Shown here: positions 25,411 to 35,045 of the stretch, in pieces
Numbering within the stretch: position 1 is the stretch's first letter
How the letters are laid out: the number at the start of each line of letters is the position of its first letter
NCBI RefSeq assembly: GCF_900103225.1
Contig: NZ_FNJH01000006.1
Location: 124,001-188,000 of the forward strand
Length of the DNA stretch: 64,000 nt
Direction: 5' to 3'
Origin: Pseudomonas congelans
GTDB taxonomy: Bacteria > Pseudomonadota > Gammaproteobacteria > Pseudomonadales > Pseudomonadaceae
Position numbers and translations under genes: made by a program
The notes under the pieces: generated by a model
What the model was told of the DNA's origin: nothing
Database searches by the model: none
The model's input: only the letters and a program-made list of their open reading frames with translations

Positions 25411-27759
25411 TCACTCCACCACGCTGAATTCAACCCGCGCAGTCTGGCCGCTCTCGTCCAGCACGCTTAACTGATAACGCCCCGGTTTGCTCAGGGTGGG
25501 AGTGAAATCCTGTCTGGTGTCGGTTTCTGCCAAAGGTTTGCCATCGATAAACCACCAGCGGTGGCCGCTGCCGCCGAGTGCCGAGAGCGTGAGGCGTAAA
25601 GCCTGACGACTGGCGGCAGGCAGGCGCAGGTTGTCGCCTTCGCGGACACCGACAATGCTCAGTGGGGGCGCCAGGTTCAGGTTCTGCGGCGGGCAATCCG
25701 GGTCAGCAGGCGGCAGGCGTGCGTCGCGTCGTTCTGCTCTGGGCAGCCAGGGCTCAAGAGGCGCAGGCCACAGCGCGATCTCCTGCGCTCGGGCGTCCGG
25801 GCAATTGGCCGCGACGCGCAGCCCCTTGGCATTGACCCAGATATGCTCCTGCAAACCCAGCCCAAGCGGTTGGTCGGCCGCTTGCAGGGTTGGCGGTGTG
25901 GTGCCGTCCAGCGTCCATGCGAAGCGTTGGCGACGGCAATTCGGATCGCTTTTACTCATCGGTTGACCGAGCGGCCAGCAGATGGCGGCCACACCGACGT
26001 TCTGCGGCACGGGCTGGACGGGTGTGGCGATGCCGCGCTGACTGTCGCGATTGACCAGCACATCGTGGACCTGAAGCATCAGTGGCGCTGCCGAAGCCAG
26101 CCCGAACTGCCCTGGCACCGGTGTGCCATCCGGCCGACCGATCCAGACACCGACCAGGAAGCGCGGCCCGACGCCAATCGCCCAGGCATCGCGGAAGCCA
26201 TAGCTGGTGCCGGTTTTCCAGGCCAGTTGCGGACGTTGTACCAATTCGGCGCGCGGGTCGATGTCCGGGCGCGACTGGCCACTGAGAATGCGTCGAATGA
26301 TCCACGCAGCGCCCGGTGACATCATCCGCCGCTCACGCAGTCGGTCCTGCGGTTGCAGTCGAACATCGGCACTGCGCCCGCCGCGCGCGAAGGCGCTGTA
26401 GCCTGTCACCAGATCCTCTAGCCGACTGCCCGCGCCACCAAGAATCAGCGCCAGACTGGGCTCGGCCAGCGGCGGCAGGGTCAGGGGTACGCCGCCATTG
26501 CGCAGTTCGGCGGCGAAGCGTTTCGGCCCGTAGACCTCCAGCAATTGCACGGCAGGCAGGTTGAGGGACATCGACAGCGCCGAACTGGCCGCCACCGGTC
26601 CGCCGAAACCGCTCGAAAAGTTGCCCGGTCGATAATCGCCATAGCGGCGCGGCACATCCTGCATCAGGGACTCTGAATGGATCAGTCCGGCGTCCATGGC
26701 CATGCCGTACAGAAACGGCTTGAGTGTCGAGCCCGGCGAGCGCAGGGCGGTGACCATGTCCACATGGCCGAAACGCTTCGCATCGTTGATGTCCACCGAG
26801 CCGACGTACGCGCGCACGGCCATGTTTTCCGCCTCGACCACCAGAATCGCTGCCGACGTCCGCTCCGGGAGGCGTGCGCGCCAGCCCATCAGCAGGTCTT
26901 CCATACGCCGTTGCAGTGCGGCGTCCAGCGTGGTGCGGATCAATGGCGGGCTGTTGGCGCGATTCAGGCGTCGGGCCAGCAGCGGCGCAAGGCTCGGTTC
27001 CTGTCGCGGTGCCAGCCACAAAGGCTCTTCCAGTGCTTCGTTCACGCTTGCTTGTGGCCACACCTGAAACTCGGCCAGACGTCTCAACACCTTGTCGCGA
27101 GCCTGTTGAGCCCTTTGCGGGTGACGGTCGGGACGCAGGCGGCTTGGCGCCTGTGGCAGCACCGCCAGCAATGCTGCCTCGGCGCGGGTCAGGTTTTGCG
27201 GCGATTTGCCCAGATAAGCCCAACTGGCGGCTGCGACGCCTTGCAGTGTTCCGCCGAACGGGGCGCGATTGAGGTACAGACTGAGGATCTGATCCTTGGA
27301 CAGGTGCCACTCTAGCTGCAGCGTGCGCCACAGCTGACGAAACTTGCCGGATAACGTACGTGAATGCGGATCGAGCAACCGCGCCACCTGCATCGACAGC
27401 GTACTGCCACCCGAGACTACACGGGCACCGCTGAGGTTTTGCCAGGTGGCGCGTAGCAGCGCCAGCGGATTCACCCCGGGATGGCTGTAGAACCAGCGGT
27501 CTTCGTAGGTCAGCAGGGCTTCGAGGTAGTAGGGCGAGACCTGTTCGTTGCTGACCGGATAGCGCCACACGCCATTGGCATCGGCAAAGCGCCATAGCGG
27601 CGTGCCGTCCTCGGCCAGTACAACGCGAGCCAGATCATCCCTGGGCAGTGGCAGCGGCCAGAGTCGGTCGGCCAGCCAGAGGAGGGCGATCAGCAGCATG
27701 ATCGCGCCTGCCAGCCACTTGAATGTTCGCGGCAGGCGCAGAAGAAATTCAGGTTTCAA
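25411..27759 (-). CDS. pbpC: Penicillin-binding protein 1C
   Basis: PBP1C is an inner-membrane class A enzyme with glycosyltransferase and transpeptidase-like domains. The 782 residues are: a membrane anchor (about 14-32), a glycosyltransferase domain (about 55-225) with catalytic E86 in YEDRWFYSHPGVN and GGSTLSMQVARLL, a transpeptidase domain with S344xxK347 (SPGSTLKPF), SLN at 398-400 and KTGTSYGFRD, then a BiPBP_C domain (about 690-780). Sequence similarity to E. coli PbpC is strong. The start is a TTG with AAAGG upstream; the true start could differ by a few codons. The alpha-2-macroglobulin gene lies upstream on the same strand, as in E. coli, but here about 700 bp and one opposite-strand gene intervene. 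Confidence 0.95.
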   Translation of the reverse strand: MKPEFLLRLPRTFKWLAGAIMLLIALLWLADRLWPLPLPRDDLARVVLAEDGTPLWRFADANGVWRYPVSNEQVSPYYLEALLTYEDRWFYSHPGVNPLALLRATWQNLSGARVVSGGSTLSMQVARLLDPHSRTLSGKFRQLWRTLQLEWHLSKDQILSLYLNRAPFGGTLQGVAAASWAYLGKSPQNLTRAEAALLAVLPQAPSRLRPDRHPQRAQQARDKVLRRLAEFQVWPQASVNEALEEPLWLAPRQEPSLAPLLARRLNRANSPPLIRTTLDAALQRRMEDLLMGWRARLPERTSAAILVVEAENMAVRAYVGSVDINDAKRFGHVDMVTALRSPGSTLKPFLYGMAMDAGLIHSESLMQDVPRRYGDYRPGNFSSGFGGPVAASSALSMSLNLPAVQLLEVYGPKRFAAELRNGGVPLTLPPLAEPSLALILGGAGSRLEDLVTGYSAFARGGRSADVRLQPQDRLRERRMMSPGAAWIIRRILSGQSRPDIDPRAELVQRPQLAWKTGTSYGFRDAWAIGVGPRFLVGVWIGRPDGTPVPGQFGLASAAPLMLQVHDVLVNRDSQRGIATPVQPVPQNVGVAAICWPLGQPMSKSDPNCRRQRFAWTLDGTTPPTLQAADQPLGLGLQEHIWVNAKGLRVAANCPDARAQEIALWPAPLEPWLPRAERRDARLPPADPDCPPQNLNLAPPLSIVGVREGDNLRLPAASRQALRLTLSALGGSGHRWWFIDGKPLAETDTRQDFTPTLSKPGRYQLSVLDESGQTARVEFSVVE

Positions 27760-27854
27760 CGCAAAGAGCCTTTATGATCCACGGAACCTGACACGCATTG
27801 CGACAGCCAAAGCGGACAGACCATTTTCTTCACGACCCCAATCAGGACGTACAT

Positions 27855-28148
27855 ATGCAGGTAGAAGGCTTTTTTGAATGGCTCGGGCAGGCCATCGGCG
27901 CGATCATTCGCTTCTTTGTCGACGGTCTGGCGTGGTTGTTCAACGGGTTTACCCATGCTGGGGGAAATTTTGTCGATGGCCTGTCTCGCACGCTGGGCAT
28001 GGACACGTCGCTGATCAGCATCATCGCACTGGTCATCGGCCTGATGCTGCTGTATTCGGCGGTCCGCGCCTTCATGCGTGCCTCGATCATCCTCGGCATC
28101 ATCTGGCTGGCGCTGGGCCTCTGGTTGCTGAGCTGGATCATTCATTGA
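27855..28148 (+). CDS. Small conserved membrane protein
   Basis: The 97-residue protein is highly hydrophobic. Its N-terminal half is amphipathic (FFEWLGQAIGAIIRFFVDGLAWLF) and its C-terminal half holds two transmembrane helices (SIIALVIGLMLLYSAV and SIILGIIWLALGLWLLSWII). AGGA lies 8 bases before the ATG at 27855; the frame extends upstream but without a better start. It is transcribed divergently from pbpC, so the two share a promoter region of about 95 bp. I know of no named function; similar small proteins occur widely in pseudomonads. Its position between pbpC and the macroglobulin gene hints at the cell envelope, but only by context. Confidence 0.75.
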   Translation: MQVEGFFEWLGQAIGAIIRFFVDGLAWLFNGFTHAGGNFVDGLSRTLGMDTSLISIIALVIGLMLLYSAVRAFMRASIILGIIWLALGLWLLSWIIH

Positions 28149-28193
28149 TGCGTTGAAACGCTGACCCGCCGCCATCGTGGGTGAGCGGGGCGA

Positions 28194-28221
28194 CGCTTTC
28201 GCGAGCAAGCTCGCTCCTACT
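28194..28221. repeat. REP element, single copy
   Basis: CGCGAGCAAGCTCGCTCC at 28199-28216 is the classic Pseudomonas REP palindrome. It lies just after the small membrane protein gene. The following bases (CTACTGGAGCTGCGGTGTG) recur almost unchanged after the third REP copy near 28388, so the repeat unit is about 40 bp. Confidence 0.85.
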
Positions 28222-28299
28222 GGAGCTGCGGTGTGTCGGGGCAGTTGTGTATGGTGCCTCGATCGTTTCTGTGACGCACATCTGAGACACTTTTTGCTT

Positions 28300-28392
28300 T
28301 TGTAGGAGCGAACTTGTTCGCGAAGGCTCTGGTACGGGCGATACATCTTCAGCGGATGTACCGGCCCTTTCGCGAACAAGTTCGCTCCTACT
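28300..28392. repeat. Inverted REP pair (REPIN)
   Basis: GTAGGAGCGAACTTGTTCGCG (about 28302-28322) is matched in reverse by CGCGAACAAGTTCGCTCCTAC (about 28371-28391), about 50 bp apart. This is the doublet form in which REPs are mobilised in pseudomonads. With the single copy at 28194 it fills most of the 315-bp gap between the small membrane protein gene and the alpha-2-macroglobulin stop. No gene is seen in that gap. No REP-associated transposase lies in the window. Confidence 0.88.
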
Positions 28393-28463
28393 GGAGCTGT
28401 GGTGTGTCGGTCCGTTTGCGAGCAAGCGTGCCCTCACTGTCACGCATTCCAGTCAGTAATCGA

Positions 28464-31400
28464 TCATTTCCCCTTCACCACCATCTGCGCAGGCGCTTCG
28501 CCCAAGGCTTGCCAGTTCGGGCGGTACATGGATTCGACCTGCGGTGGCGGGACGCGGTAGGTGCCCGGGGTGACGGCTCGCGCCAGGTAGAGCAGATGCA
28601 CGGTGCTGCTGCCCTCGATGTCCAGCGCGGCCACATAACGGTCGCCCCGATATTCCTGATGCTTGATCCCGGCGTTTTCCATCGACTCGCGGATGGTTTT
28701 TACCTCCTCGCTGGCGTCTTCCAGACTCGCCGCGCTCTGCGCCAGGTTCTGATTTTCCAGCTCCAGGCCCGCAGGCAGCAGGTCCACCACCAGTGCATCC
28801 GGCACGCGCTGTTTGGCACCGATCTCCAGGTGCACCAGCACCAGTTGCCCGGTTTTCAACGCGCCGATGTTCAGTGGCGCGCCGTTCAGGTTCAGGTACT
28901 CGCGGCGAATGCTCAGGTTCTCGCCACCCGCAGCAGGCGCCTGGGTTGGATAACCGGAGACGGTCAGTTGCTGGTAGAGCACTTCGCTGCTCTGGTTGTG
29001 CACCGAAAGCGGCGAGGCCAGCAGCGAACCGTCCAGCTTGAGGCCCGGCTGTCTGTTGCTCAGCTCGCGGGTTTCAGTGCCACTGGCGATGCTGGCGGTC
29101 CAGTCCTTTTCTGGTTTGCCCAGCAGGTTACGGCCAGCCATGAACAGTGAGTTGCTTTCCTGCGTGGACAGGTAACGATTGGCCGCCACCTCATCCGCCA
29201 AGGCGAACAGGCGCTCATCAAGCTTGTCTTTGGCGAGGTCGTTTTCTTCCAGCAATGCCAGTATCAACGCCTGATCACGCAGCGAGCTGCCGTAGTCAGC
29301 CAGCCATTCATTCTTGCGGCTGACCGCCAGACCCGCCATCAGGGCCTGGTCGGCGCGGGGTTTGTCGCCCATTTTCTCCAGCGCGACTGCCAGTTGCACC
29401 AGCGGCAGGCCGGAGCGCGCATCACTGCGTCGGTCGAACAGGCTGCGCAAGGCCGCGAGCGGGGCCTGCTGACTGCGCGACAGCACCAGCCCGGCATAGG
29501 CTTGCACGGCGAAGCGCGTATGTTCGGCGTTCTGGCTGTAATTGACCTGAATCTGACCGGCATCCTGCAAATACCGCAGCAGGCGTTCGCTGGCTTTCTT
29601 CAGCGCATCCGGGGGCACGGCAAAGCCCTGATCGCGAGCGCGCAGCAGGAAGTCGGTGACATATGCCGTCAGCCAGTATTCCTCGTCGCTGTCCGAGCCC
29701 CACAGGCCAAAACTGCCGTTGTAACGTTGCATGCCCAGCAGCCGCTCGATGCCGATCTCGACCTTGCGCTTGCGTTCGGCATCCGTTTCGCCGGTCAGGC
29801 CCAGGCGCTTGAGGGTTGCGGCATCGGCATACAGCGACGGGTACAGGCCGCTGGCGGTCTGTTCCAGACAGCCGTAAGGGTAGGCTTTCAGTGCGCGAAT
29901 CTGTTCGCCAAGGTTCAAGGGCGGACGGCTCGACAATGACAGCAGTGCCTCACGACCGGCCGGTTCGAACGCTTCCAGCGCGCCTTCCGGCAGGCTCCAG
30001 GCCTGCTCATTGAGGGTGGCGCGGTAATGCTTGAGCATCGCCGGGTAGGCAGGGCGCACACCGATGGTCCATTCGCGGGTGAAGGCCGGCAGGTTTTCGC
30101 CCGGCAGGTCCAGACCTTCGACCCGCACCTTGATCTTGCCCTGACCAAGGCCGCCTTGCGCCAGTACCGGAACTTTCAGGGTGACACGCTGGCCCTCCTT
30201 GAGTTGCAGGGGCTTGCGCTGGTCGCCGCCCTGGATGCTCAACTGGCCCTCAGCGCTGATGTTCACGTCCAGCTTCTGTGCCTTGCCCGACAGGTTGGAG
30301 ACGTCCAGCGCCACGCTGGTCTGATCGCCGCCCGCGAGAAAGCGCGGCGTCGACAGTTCGGCGATGATTGGCGCGGCAACTACGGTTTTCGCCTCGGCCA
30401 TGCCGTAGCGGTCGTCGGTCCAGGCTTGGGCCATGATTCGCAGCTCGCCGTTGAAGTCCGGTATATCGACGCTGACCTCACCTTCACCGGCGTCATTGAG
30501 CGTCACCGGCGCACTTTGCAACGCCACGATGGTGACGCTGGTGTCCGGACGTTTACCGCCCTTTGCCAGCGCATCGCCACCGAACGCCATGCTTGCCAGG
30601 CGCCCCTGGCCGGCTTCGATCAGCTGACCGTAGATGTCCAGTTGGTCTGCTCCGTACTGCTTGCGGCCAAACAGGCTGGCAAACGGATCGGGCGTTGCGT
30701 AACTCGTGATGTTGAGGATGCCGACGTCCACCGCCGACACCAGCACATGGACCTGCTTGGGTACGCTGCCGTCAGCATTTTTGGCGGCGACCTTAAGAGT
30801 CAGTGGCTGTCTGGGGCGCATTTTCTCCGGTGCAGTGACCGTCAGCGCCAGCTTGCGCTGCGCCCGGTCCAGCGGCAGGTGCAGCACGCCCACGGCGCGC
30901 TTGGGTGTGACATTGGCCTTGCGTTCACCGGGGCGTATCACCAGAGCGGTGACGTACAGGTCGTGGCGCGCCCATTTTTTGTCCAGCGGGATGTCATACG
31001 ATTTGCCTTCGGCAGGCACGTCGATTTCCTGCCACCACAGCGGGCCTTCACTGGACTCGATGAGCAGATAACCCTTGCCCGCAGCCGGCGGGGTGACAGT
31101 AACTTTCGCGGTGTCGCCATCGTTGTAGGCTGGTTTGTCCAGCGCCAGCTTGACCTGATCGGGCCTGACTGCGCCGCCGTCAGTGTTGTCCTGCCAGCGA
31201 TAACCGGCCCAGAAGCGCAGGCTGCTGACCATCCCGGTGGACGGATCTTCGACCTCGACACGGTAAGGACCCCATTCGACCGGGAAGCTGACCTTGGCGG
31301 TGGCGTCCTTGGTGATGCTGACGGTTTCTTCGTTCAGGTTGAGGAATTTCTCGTTGAAGTGGTAACTCCAGCCATCACTGGCCGAGTAGTTCCAGTAGTA

Positions 31401-33410
31401 ATCGCGGCGCTCGCGGACCAGCCGGACTTTCACGTTGTCAGCGGCCAGCTTGTTGCCCGCCGCGTCCGCCATGACGATTTCAAAATCGGCCGGGCCGTCG
31501 CCGTTGGTCTGCGCCTCGCCCTTGGCCTCGTCGTCGTAGTCGTCACTGCTTGTGCTGCTGCCGAACAGTGCGCGCACGCCGGGCAGGTGCTCGGCAGGCC
31601 AGATGGGCTGCACCAGACGACGGGTGATCGGACGCCCGCCGGACTCTTGCAGGCTTGCTTGCAGAATCAGTTGCAGTGGCGATTTGGCCTGCGCCCATGC
31701 GCTCTGCACGGTGATCGTGGAATGACCTTCGGCATCGAGGGTGACGGGCTCAAGCTCCAGATCATGCTTGAGGTCTTCTTCGATGATCGAACCGAACTGA
31801 TAACCCGGCAGCTTCGGCACCGCCTCGCGCAGTGGACGGACATAGACCTGACCGGTCAGCGTATTGCCCGAAGCGGGGGCGCCATACAGGTAACGGCCGG
31901 TGATATCGAATTGCGGGTTGTCAGCAGGCGCCACCGGCGTGTCGCTGCCCTTGAGCTCCAGAGCCAGACGCTCGGGCAGGAAGTCCTCGACCTTGAACTC
32001 GTAGAGTTGCGGCTTACCGTCGCCCAAGTCGAACACCAGTTGCCAGCGTCCGGTGGGCGCTTCATCGGCAAGCGGCAATTGATACTGGTAGAACCCGTTG
32101 CTGTCGGCTTCCCAGACGAATTTGCGGCTGACCTGATCATCGGGACGGCGCACTTCGACGGTGATGGGCTGCGGCTTGACGCTGTTGCCGTCGCTGTCGC
32201 GCAGCAGGCCGTTGAGCAGCACGGTTTCGCCGGGACGATACAGGTCGCGTGGGCCAAAGATAAAGAACTGCAGCGGGTGAGCCTGCGGGCCGGAGATATC
32301 GAACTCGGCCAGGTCCAGCGCCGAGCTGTTGAGGCGCAGCATGCTGGTCTGTTCGTCTTTGTGCGCCAGTACTACGGCAGCCTTGGCGGGCAATGGCAGT
32401 TGCGCGTGGCCGTCGCTGTCGGTCTTGGCCTGGGCTACGACCTTGCCGTTGTCGTCATACACATCGACGCTGACATCACTCAAGGCCTTGCCACCCTCGA
32501 GCGCTTGAGTGAAGACATCCAGACGGTTGCTGTAACGGTGCACCGACAGGCCGATGTCACTGAGCGTCAACAGGGTGGCCGGCTGCGAGTAGCTGTAGGT
32601 GCCCGAGGCGCGCATCACCGCCAGATAAACCCCTGGCTGTTGCAGGGGTTTGATACCGGCAATCGGCAGCAGCAGGGTTTCACGGGTATTGCGCGCGGGC
32701 TTGAGGTCGAAGCGGCCGCTGTAGACCAGATCGGCCATGGGCAGCAGTTCTTCGGAGCTGTAACTGGACAGGCTGGACGCGCCGTCCCACTGGGCGAGGA
32801 AGTTCGGCATCGAATCGGGTTTGATCCGGAAGAACTCGACATCCACCTTGTCGACGTTCAGCGCGATCACCGGCAAGCCCTCGGCCAGACGGGTCGGCAG
32901 CAGGCTGCCGCGGCTGGCAAAACCGACAGAGGCCTGCAGGTCGCGGGTTTCCAGGCGGCTGATGTATTCGGCCGCAAGTTTGGCCTTGTTGACGGCCAGC
33001 AGCCCGGCATCGACGGTCAGGACCAGTTTGCGCTGCGGCTCCAGATGGCGCAGGCGCAATTCCATGAGGTTGTCCGACAGTTCCCAGGCGCCGTCGACCT
33101 TGCCGTTCTTGCTGTCCACCAGATGAAGTTTTTCGTCGAATTTCTGCTCAGGGTCGAGCGGGGCAGAGAAGCTCACCGACAGGGTGCTTGCGCCGTCGAC
33201 CTGGATTTCCGACACGTCGATGACCGTCAGTTCGCGGCCTGCGTAGCGCTTGCTCAGCGCGGCGAGGTCGACAGCGGGTTTGGGCTTTGTATCGGTAACC
33301 GTTGCCTGGGTCGTGGATGCCGCGGCGGGCGCAGGTTTATCCGTGGAAGAAGAATCACAGGCGCTCAGCAGCGCAAGCGCGCAGGCCAGAAACAATCCTT
33401 TGTTTAACAT
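28464..33410 (-). CDS. Bacterial alpha-2-macroglobulin lipoprotein (YfhM type)
   Basis: The giant protein (about 1648 residues) is a periplasmic protease trap anchored as a lipoprotein. The signal peptide ends LLSAC, giving a lipidated cysteine about residue 18. Macroglobulin and bait-region domains follow, then a thioester domain with CLEQ in PYGCLEQTASG (Cys codon 29868-29870, about residue 1181) and a C-terminal receptor-like domain. The intact CxEQ motif means the covalent trap should work. Start: no good ribosome site is visible; ATG at 33410, ATG at 33422 or TTG at 33428 are all possible, and I use 33410 because it gives the best signal peptide. In E. coli the homologue is paired with pbpC, where PBP1C is proposed to repair wall damage; the same pair is present here. 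Confidence 0.93.
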   Translation of the reverse strand: MLNKGLFLACALALLSACDSSSTDKPAPAAASTTQATVTDTKPKPAVDLAALSKRYAGRELTVIDVSEIQVDGASTLSVSFSAPLDPEQKFDEKLHLVDSKNGKVDGAWELSDNLMELRLRHLEPQRKLVLTVDAGLLAVNKAKLAAEYISRLETRDLQASVGFASRGSLLPTRLAEGLPVIALNVDKVDVEFFRIKPDSMPNFLAQWDGASSLSSYSSEELLPMADLVYSGRFDLKPARNTRETLLLPIAGIKPLQQPGVYLAVMRASGTYSYSQPATLLTLSDIGLSVHRYSNRLDVFTQALEGGKALSDVSVDVYDDNGKVVAQAKTDSDGHAQLPLPAKAAVVLAHKDEQTSMLRLNSSALDLAEFDISGPQAHPLQFFIFGPRDLYRPGETVLLNGLLRDSDGNSVKPQPITVEVRRPDDQVSRKFVWEADSNGFYQYQLPLADEAPTGRWQLVFDLGDGKPQLYEFKVEDFLPERLALELKGSDTPVAPADNPQFDITGRYLYGAPASGNTLTGQVYVRPLREAVPKLPGYQFGSIIEEDLKHDLELEPVTLDAEGHSTITVQSAWAQAKSPLQLILQASLQESGGRPITRRLVQPIWPAEHLPGVRALFGSSTSSDDYDDEAKGEAQTNGDGPADFEIVMADAAGNKLAADNVKVRLVRERRDYYWNYSASDGWSYHFNEKFLNLNEETVSITKDATAKVSFPVEWGPYRVEVEDPSTGMVSSLRFWAGYRWQDNTDGGAVRPDQVKLALDKPAYNDGDTAKVTVTPPAAGKGYLLIESSEGPLWWQEIDVPAEGKSYDIPLDKKWARHDLYVTALVIRPGERKANVTPKRAVGVLHLPLDRAQRKLALTVTAPEKMRPRQPLTLKVAAKNADGSVPKQVHVLVSAVDVGILNITSYATPDPFASLFGRKQYGADQLDIYGQLIEAGQGRLASMAFGGDALAKGGKRPDTSVTIVALQSAPVTLNDAGEGEVSVDIPDFNGELRIMAQAWTDDRYGMAEAKTVVAAPIIAELSTPRFLAGGDQTSVALDVSNLSGKAQKLDVNISAEGQLSIQGGDQRKPLQLKEGQRVTLKVPVLAQGGLGQGKIKVRVEGLDLPGENLPAFTREWTIGVRPAYPAMLKHYRATLNEQAWSLPEGALEAFEPAGREALLSLSSRPPLNLGEQIRALKAYPYGCLEQTASGLYPSLYADAATLKRLGLTGETDAERKRKVEIGIERLLGMQRYNGSFGLWGSDSDEEYWLTAYVTDFLLRARDQGFAVPPDALKKASERLLRYLQDAGQIQVNYSQNAEHTRFAVQAYAGLVLSRSQQAPLAALRSLFDRRSDARSGLPLVQLAVALEKMGDKPRADQALMAGLAVSRKNEWLADYGSSLRDQALILALLEENDLAKDKLDERLFALADEVAANRYLSTQESNSLFMAGRNLLGKPEKDWTASIASGTETRELSNRQPGLKLDGSLLASPLSVHNQSSEVLYQQLTVSGYPTQAPAAGGENLSIRREYLNLNGAPLNIGALKTGQLVLVHLEIGAKQRVPDALVVDLLPAGLELENQNLAQSAASLEDASEEVKTIRESMENAGIKHQEYRGDRYVAALDIEGSSTVHLLYLARAVTPGTYRVPPPQVESMYRPNWQALGEAPAQMVVKGK

Positions 33411-33516
33411 GGGGGCACTCATCGGCAACGGTAGAGAGGGTGCGACTATATAACAGTCGTGATGACAAGTATTACTGTCAGATTGAACAGTAAGGTCACA
33501 TATCGAACGGACTGAC

Positions 33517-33604
33517 TATCGTGCCATTGCGCGTTGGCATTCAGCGGGTGGCGCAGAGCGTCACGAAATGCATTCCCAGGCTGGAGCGTGTGGAACGATA
33601 ACGC
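33517..33604. repeat. Palindromic intergenic repeat, family B
   Basis: A near-complete copy (33551-33604) reads in the opposite direction to the one at 25.3 kb: GCGCAGAGCGTCACG, then CCCAGGCTGGAGCGTG, then GGAACGATAACG. An inverted half copy (TATCGTGCCATTGC ... GTTGGCATT) precedes it at 33517-33541. It lies between two divergent genes, so it is not acting only as a terminator. Confidence 0.78.
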
Positions 33605-33704
33605 TGCAGCTTTCGAGGCATGAGTAGCGCCCCCCGGACGTATCGAAACGCTGGGACACCCCGCGTTTGATCTGGCTACAATGCCCGCCTTGCCGGGAGT
33701 TCTC

Positions 33705-35045
33705 ATGTCTACGTTGCTCACTGACTGGCGTCATCGCTCAACCCATCGTCGTGTCTGGGCGCTGGCGACGCCGATGATTCTGTCGAATATTTCCGTGCCG
33801 CTGGTGGCGTTGGTCGACAGTGCTGTGATCGGTCATTTGCCCCACGCACATCAGCTGGGCGCCGTGGCGGTGGGTGCGACGCTATATACCTTCCTCGCCT
33901 GGGCCATGGGCTTTTTGCGCATGGGCACCACCGGGTTTGCCGCGCAGGCGGCAGGGCGCAGTGACAGCGCTGCGTTGCGCCGGATTCTGCTGCAGGGGCT
34001 GCTGCTGGCCGTCGGGCTGGCGTTATTGCTGGGTGTTATCGCCTTGCCGTTCAGCCATCTGGCGCTGACGATGATGCAGCCGTCTGCCGATCTGCAGCAA
34101 ATGACCCTGGATTTCTTCCATACCCGACTGTTCGGCCTGCCTGCGGCGCTGGCCAGTTACGCGCTGGTCGGCTGGTTTCTGGGCGCGCAGAACGCTCGGG
34201 CGCCACTGGCGATTCTGCTGGTGACCAATGCCGTCAACATCGTGCTCAATCTGTGGTTCGTCATGGGGCTGGACTGGGGTGTGGTCGGTTCGGCGCGAGC
34301 TTCGGTACTCGCGGAGTGGACTGGTGTGGTGCTCGGTCTGCTGCTGGCACGCAATACATTGCGCGCCTGGCCAGGCCGGATCGTCTGGTCGGCCTTGCGG
34401 CTATGGAGCAACTGGCGGCCCTTGCTGGCAGTCAATCGAGACATCTTTCTGCGCACGCTGGCGCTGCAATCGGTGATGTTCCTGATCACGGTGCAGGGCG
34501 CTCGCCTGGGGGACGCGACGGTTGCCGCCAATGCCTTGCTGCTCAACGGCCTGCTGTTGACTGCTCATGCTCTGGATGGGCTGGCGCATGCGGTCGAGGC
34601 GCTGTGCGGCCATGCCATCGGCGCGCGGGACCGGGATACCTTGCGACGCTCACTGGTAGTCGCTGGCGGCTGGTCACTGATTGCCAGCGTAGCGTTTGCG
34701 CTGTTTTTTCTGGTGGCTGGGCATGGCTTCGTCAGCCTGCAGACCGATATCCCGGAAGTGCGCGCCACTGCGATGACCTATCTGCCGTATCTGGCGCTGA
34801 TGCCATTGGTGGCCGTCTGGAGCTACTTGCTGGACGGCCTGTTCATCGGCGCTACCCGTGCGCGAGAAATGCGTAACGCGATGCTGCTCAGCGCAGCGGG
34901 CATCGCGCCGTTGGCCTATCTGGCTTCCAGCCACGGCAATCACGCTTTATGGCTGACGTTTTTGGCCTTTACCCTGCTGCGCGGCCTGAGCCTCGGTTTC
35001 ATTGCCTGGCGGTTGACGCGCAGTGACGGTTGGTTCGCTCACTGA
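33705..35045 (+). CDS. dinF: MATE family efflux transporter (DinF subfamily)
   Basis: The 446-residue protein has twelve predicted membrane helices and MATE features: RRVWALATPMILSNISVPLVALVDSAVIGHL at the N-terminus, GTTGFAAQAAGR, and the repeat in the second half AHALDGLAHAVEALCGHAIG. It should export cationic drugs or toxic compounds using an ion gradient; the substrate is not known. GGGAGT lies 4 bases before the ATG at 33705. It ends in a 7-bp overlap with the convergent esterase gene. The symbol reflects the subfamily; the SOS control of E. coli dinF is not implied, since no LexA box was seen before it and lexA is absent. Confidence 0.88.
   Translation: MSTLLTDWRHRSTHRRVWALATPMILSNISVPLVALVDSAVIGHLPHAHQLGAVAVGATLYTFLAWAMGFLRMGTTGFAAQAAGRSDSAALRRILLQGLLLAVGLALLLGVIALPFSHLALTMMQPSADLQQMTLDFFHTRLFGLPAALASYALVGWFLGAQNARAPLAILLVTNAVNIVLNLWFVMGLDWGVVGSARASVLAEWTGVVLGLLLARNTLRAWPGRIVWSALRLWSNWRPLLAVNRDIFLRTLALQSVMFLITVQGARLGDATVAANALLLNGLLLTAHALDGLAHAVEALCGHAIGARDRDTLRRSLVVAGGWSLIASVAFALFFLVAGHGFVSLQTDIPEVRATAMTYLPYLALMPLVAVWSYLLDGLFIGATRAREMRNAMLLSAAGIAPLAYLASSHGNHALWLTFLAFTLLRGLSLGFIAWRLTRSDGWFAH

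Noticed and set aside
27798..27854. Upstream extension of the small membrane protein gene
   Set aside because: AGGA lies before the ATG at 27855, and the extension (RQPKRTDHFLHDPNQD) would not suit a membrane protein N-terminus.
30027..33407. 1126-residue plus-strand open frame opposite the macroglobulin gene
   Set aside because: It is a shadow: strong third-base GC bias in the true gene leaves the opposite frame free of stops. The protein is rich in Q, H, A and G with no domain or ribosome site.
33429..33704. Possible sRNA or operator in the macroglobulin-dinF gap
   Set aside because: Apart from the family B repeat and a TACAAT-like hexamer without a good -35, nothing stood out.
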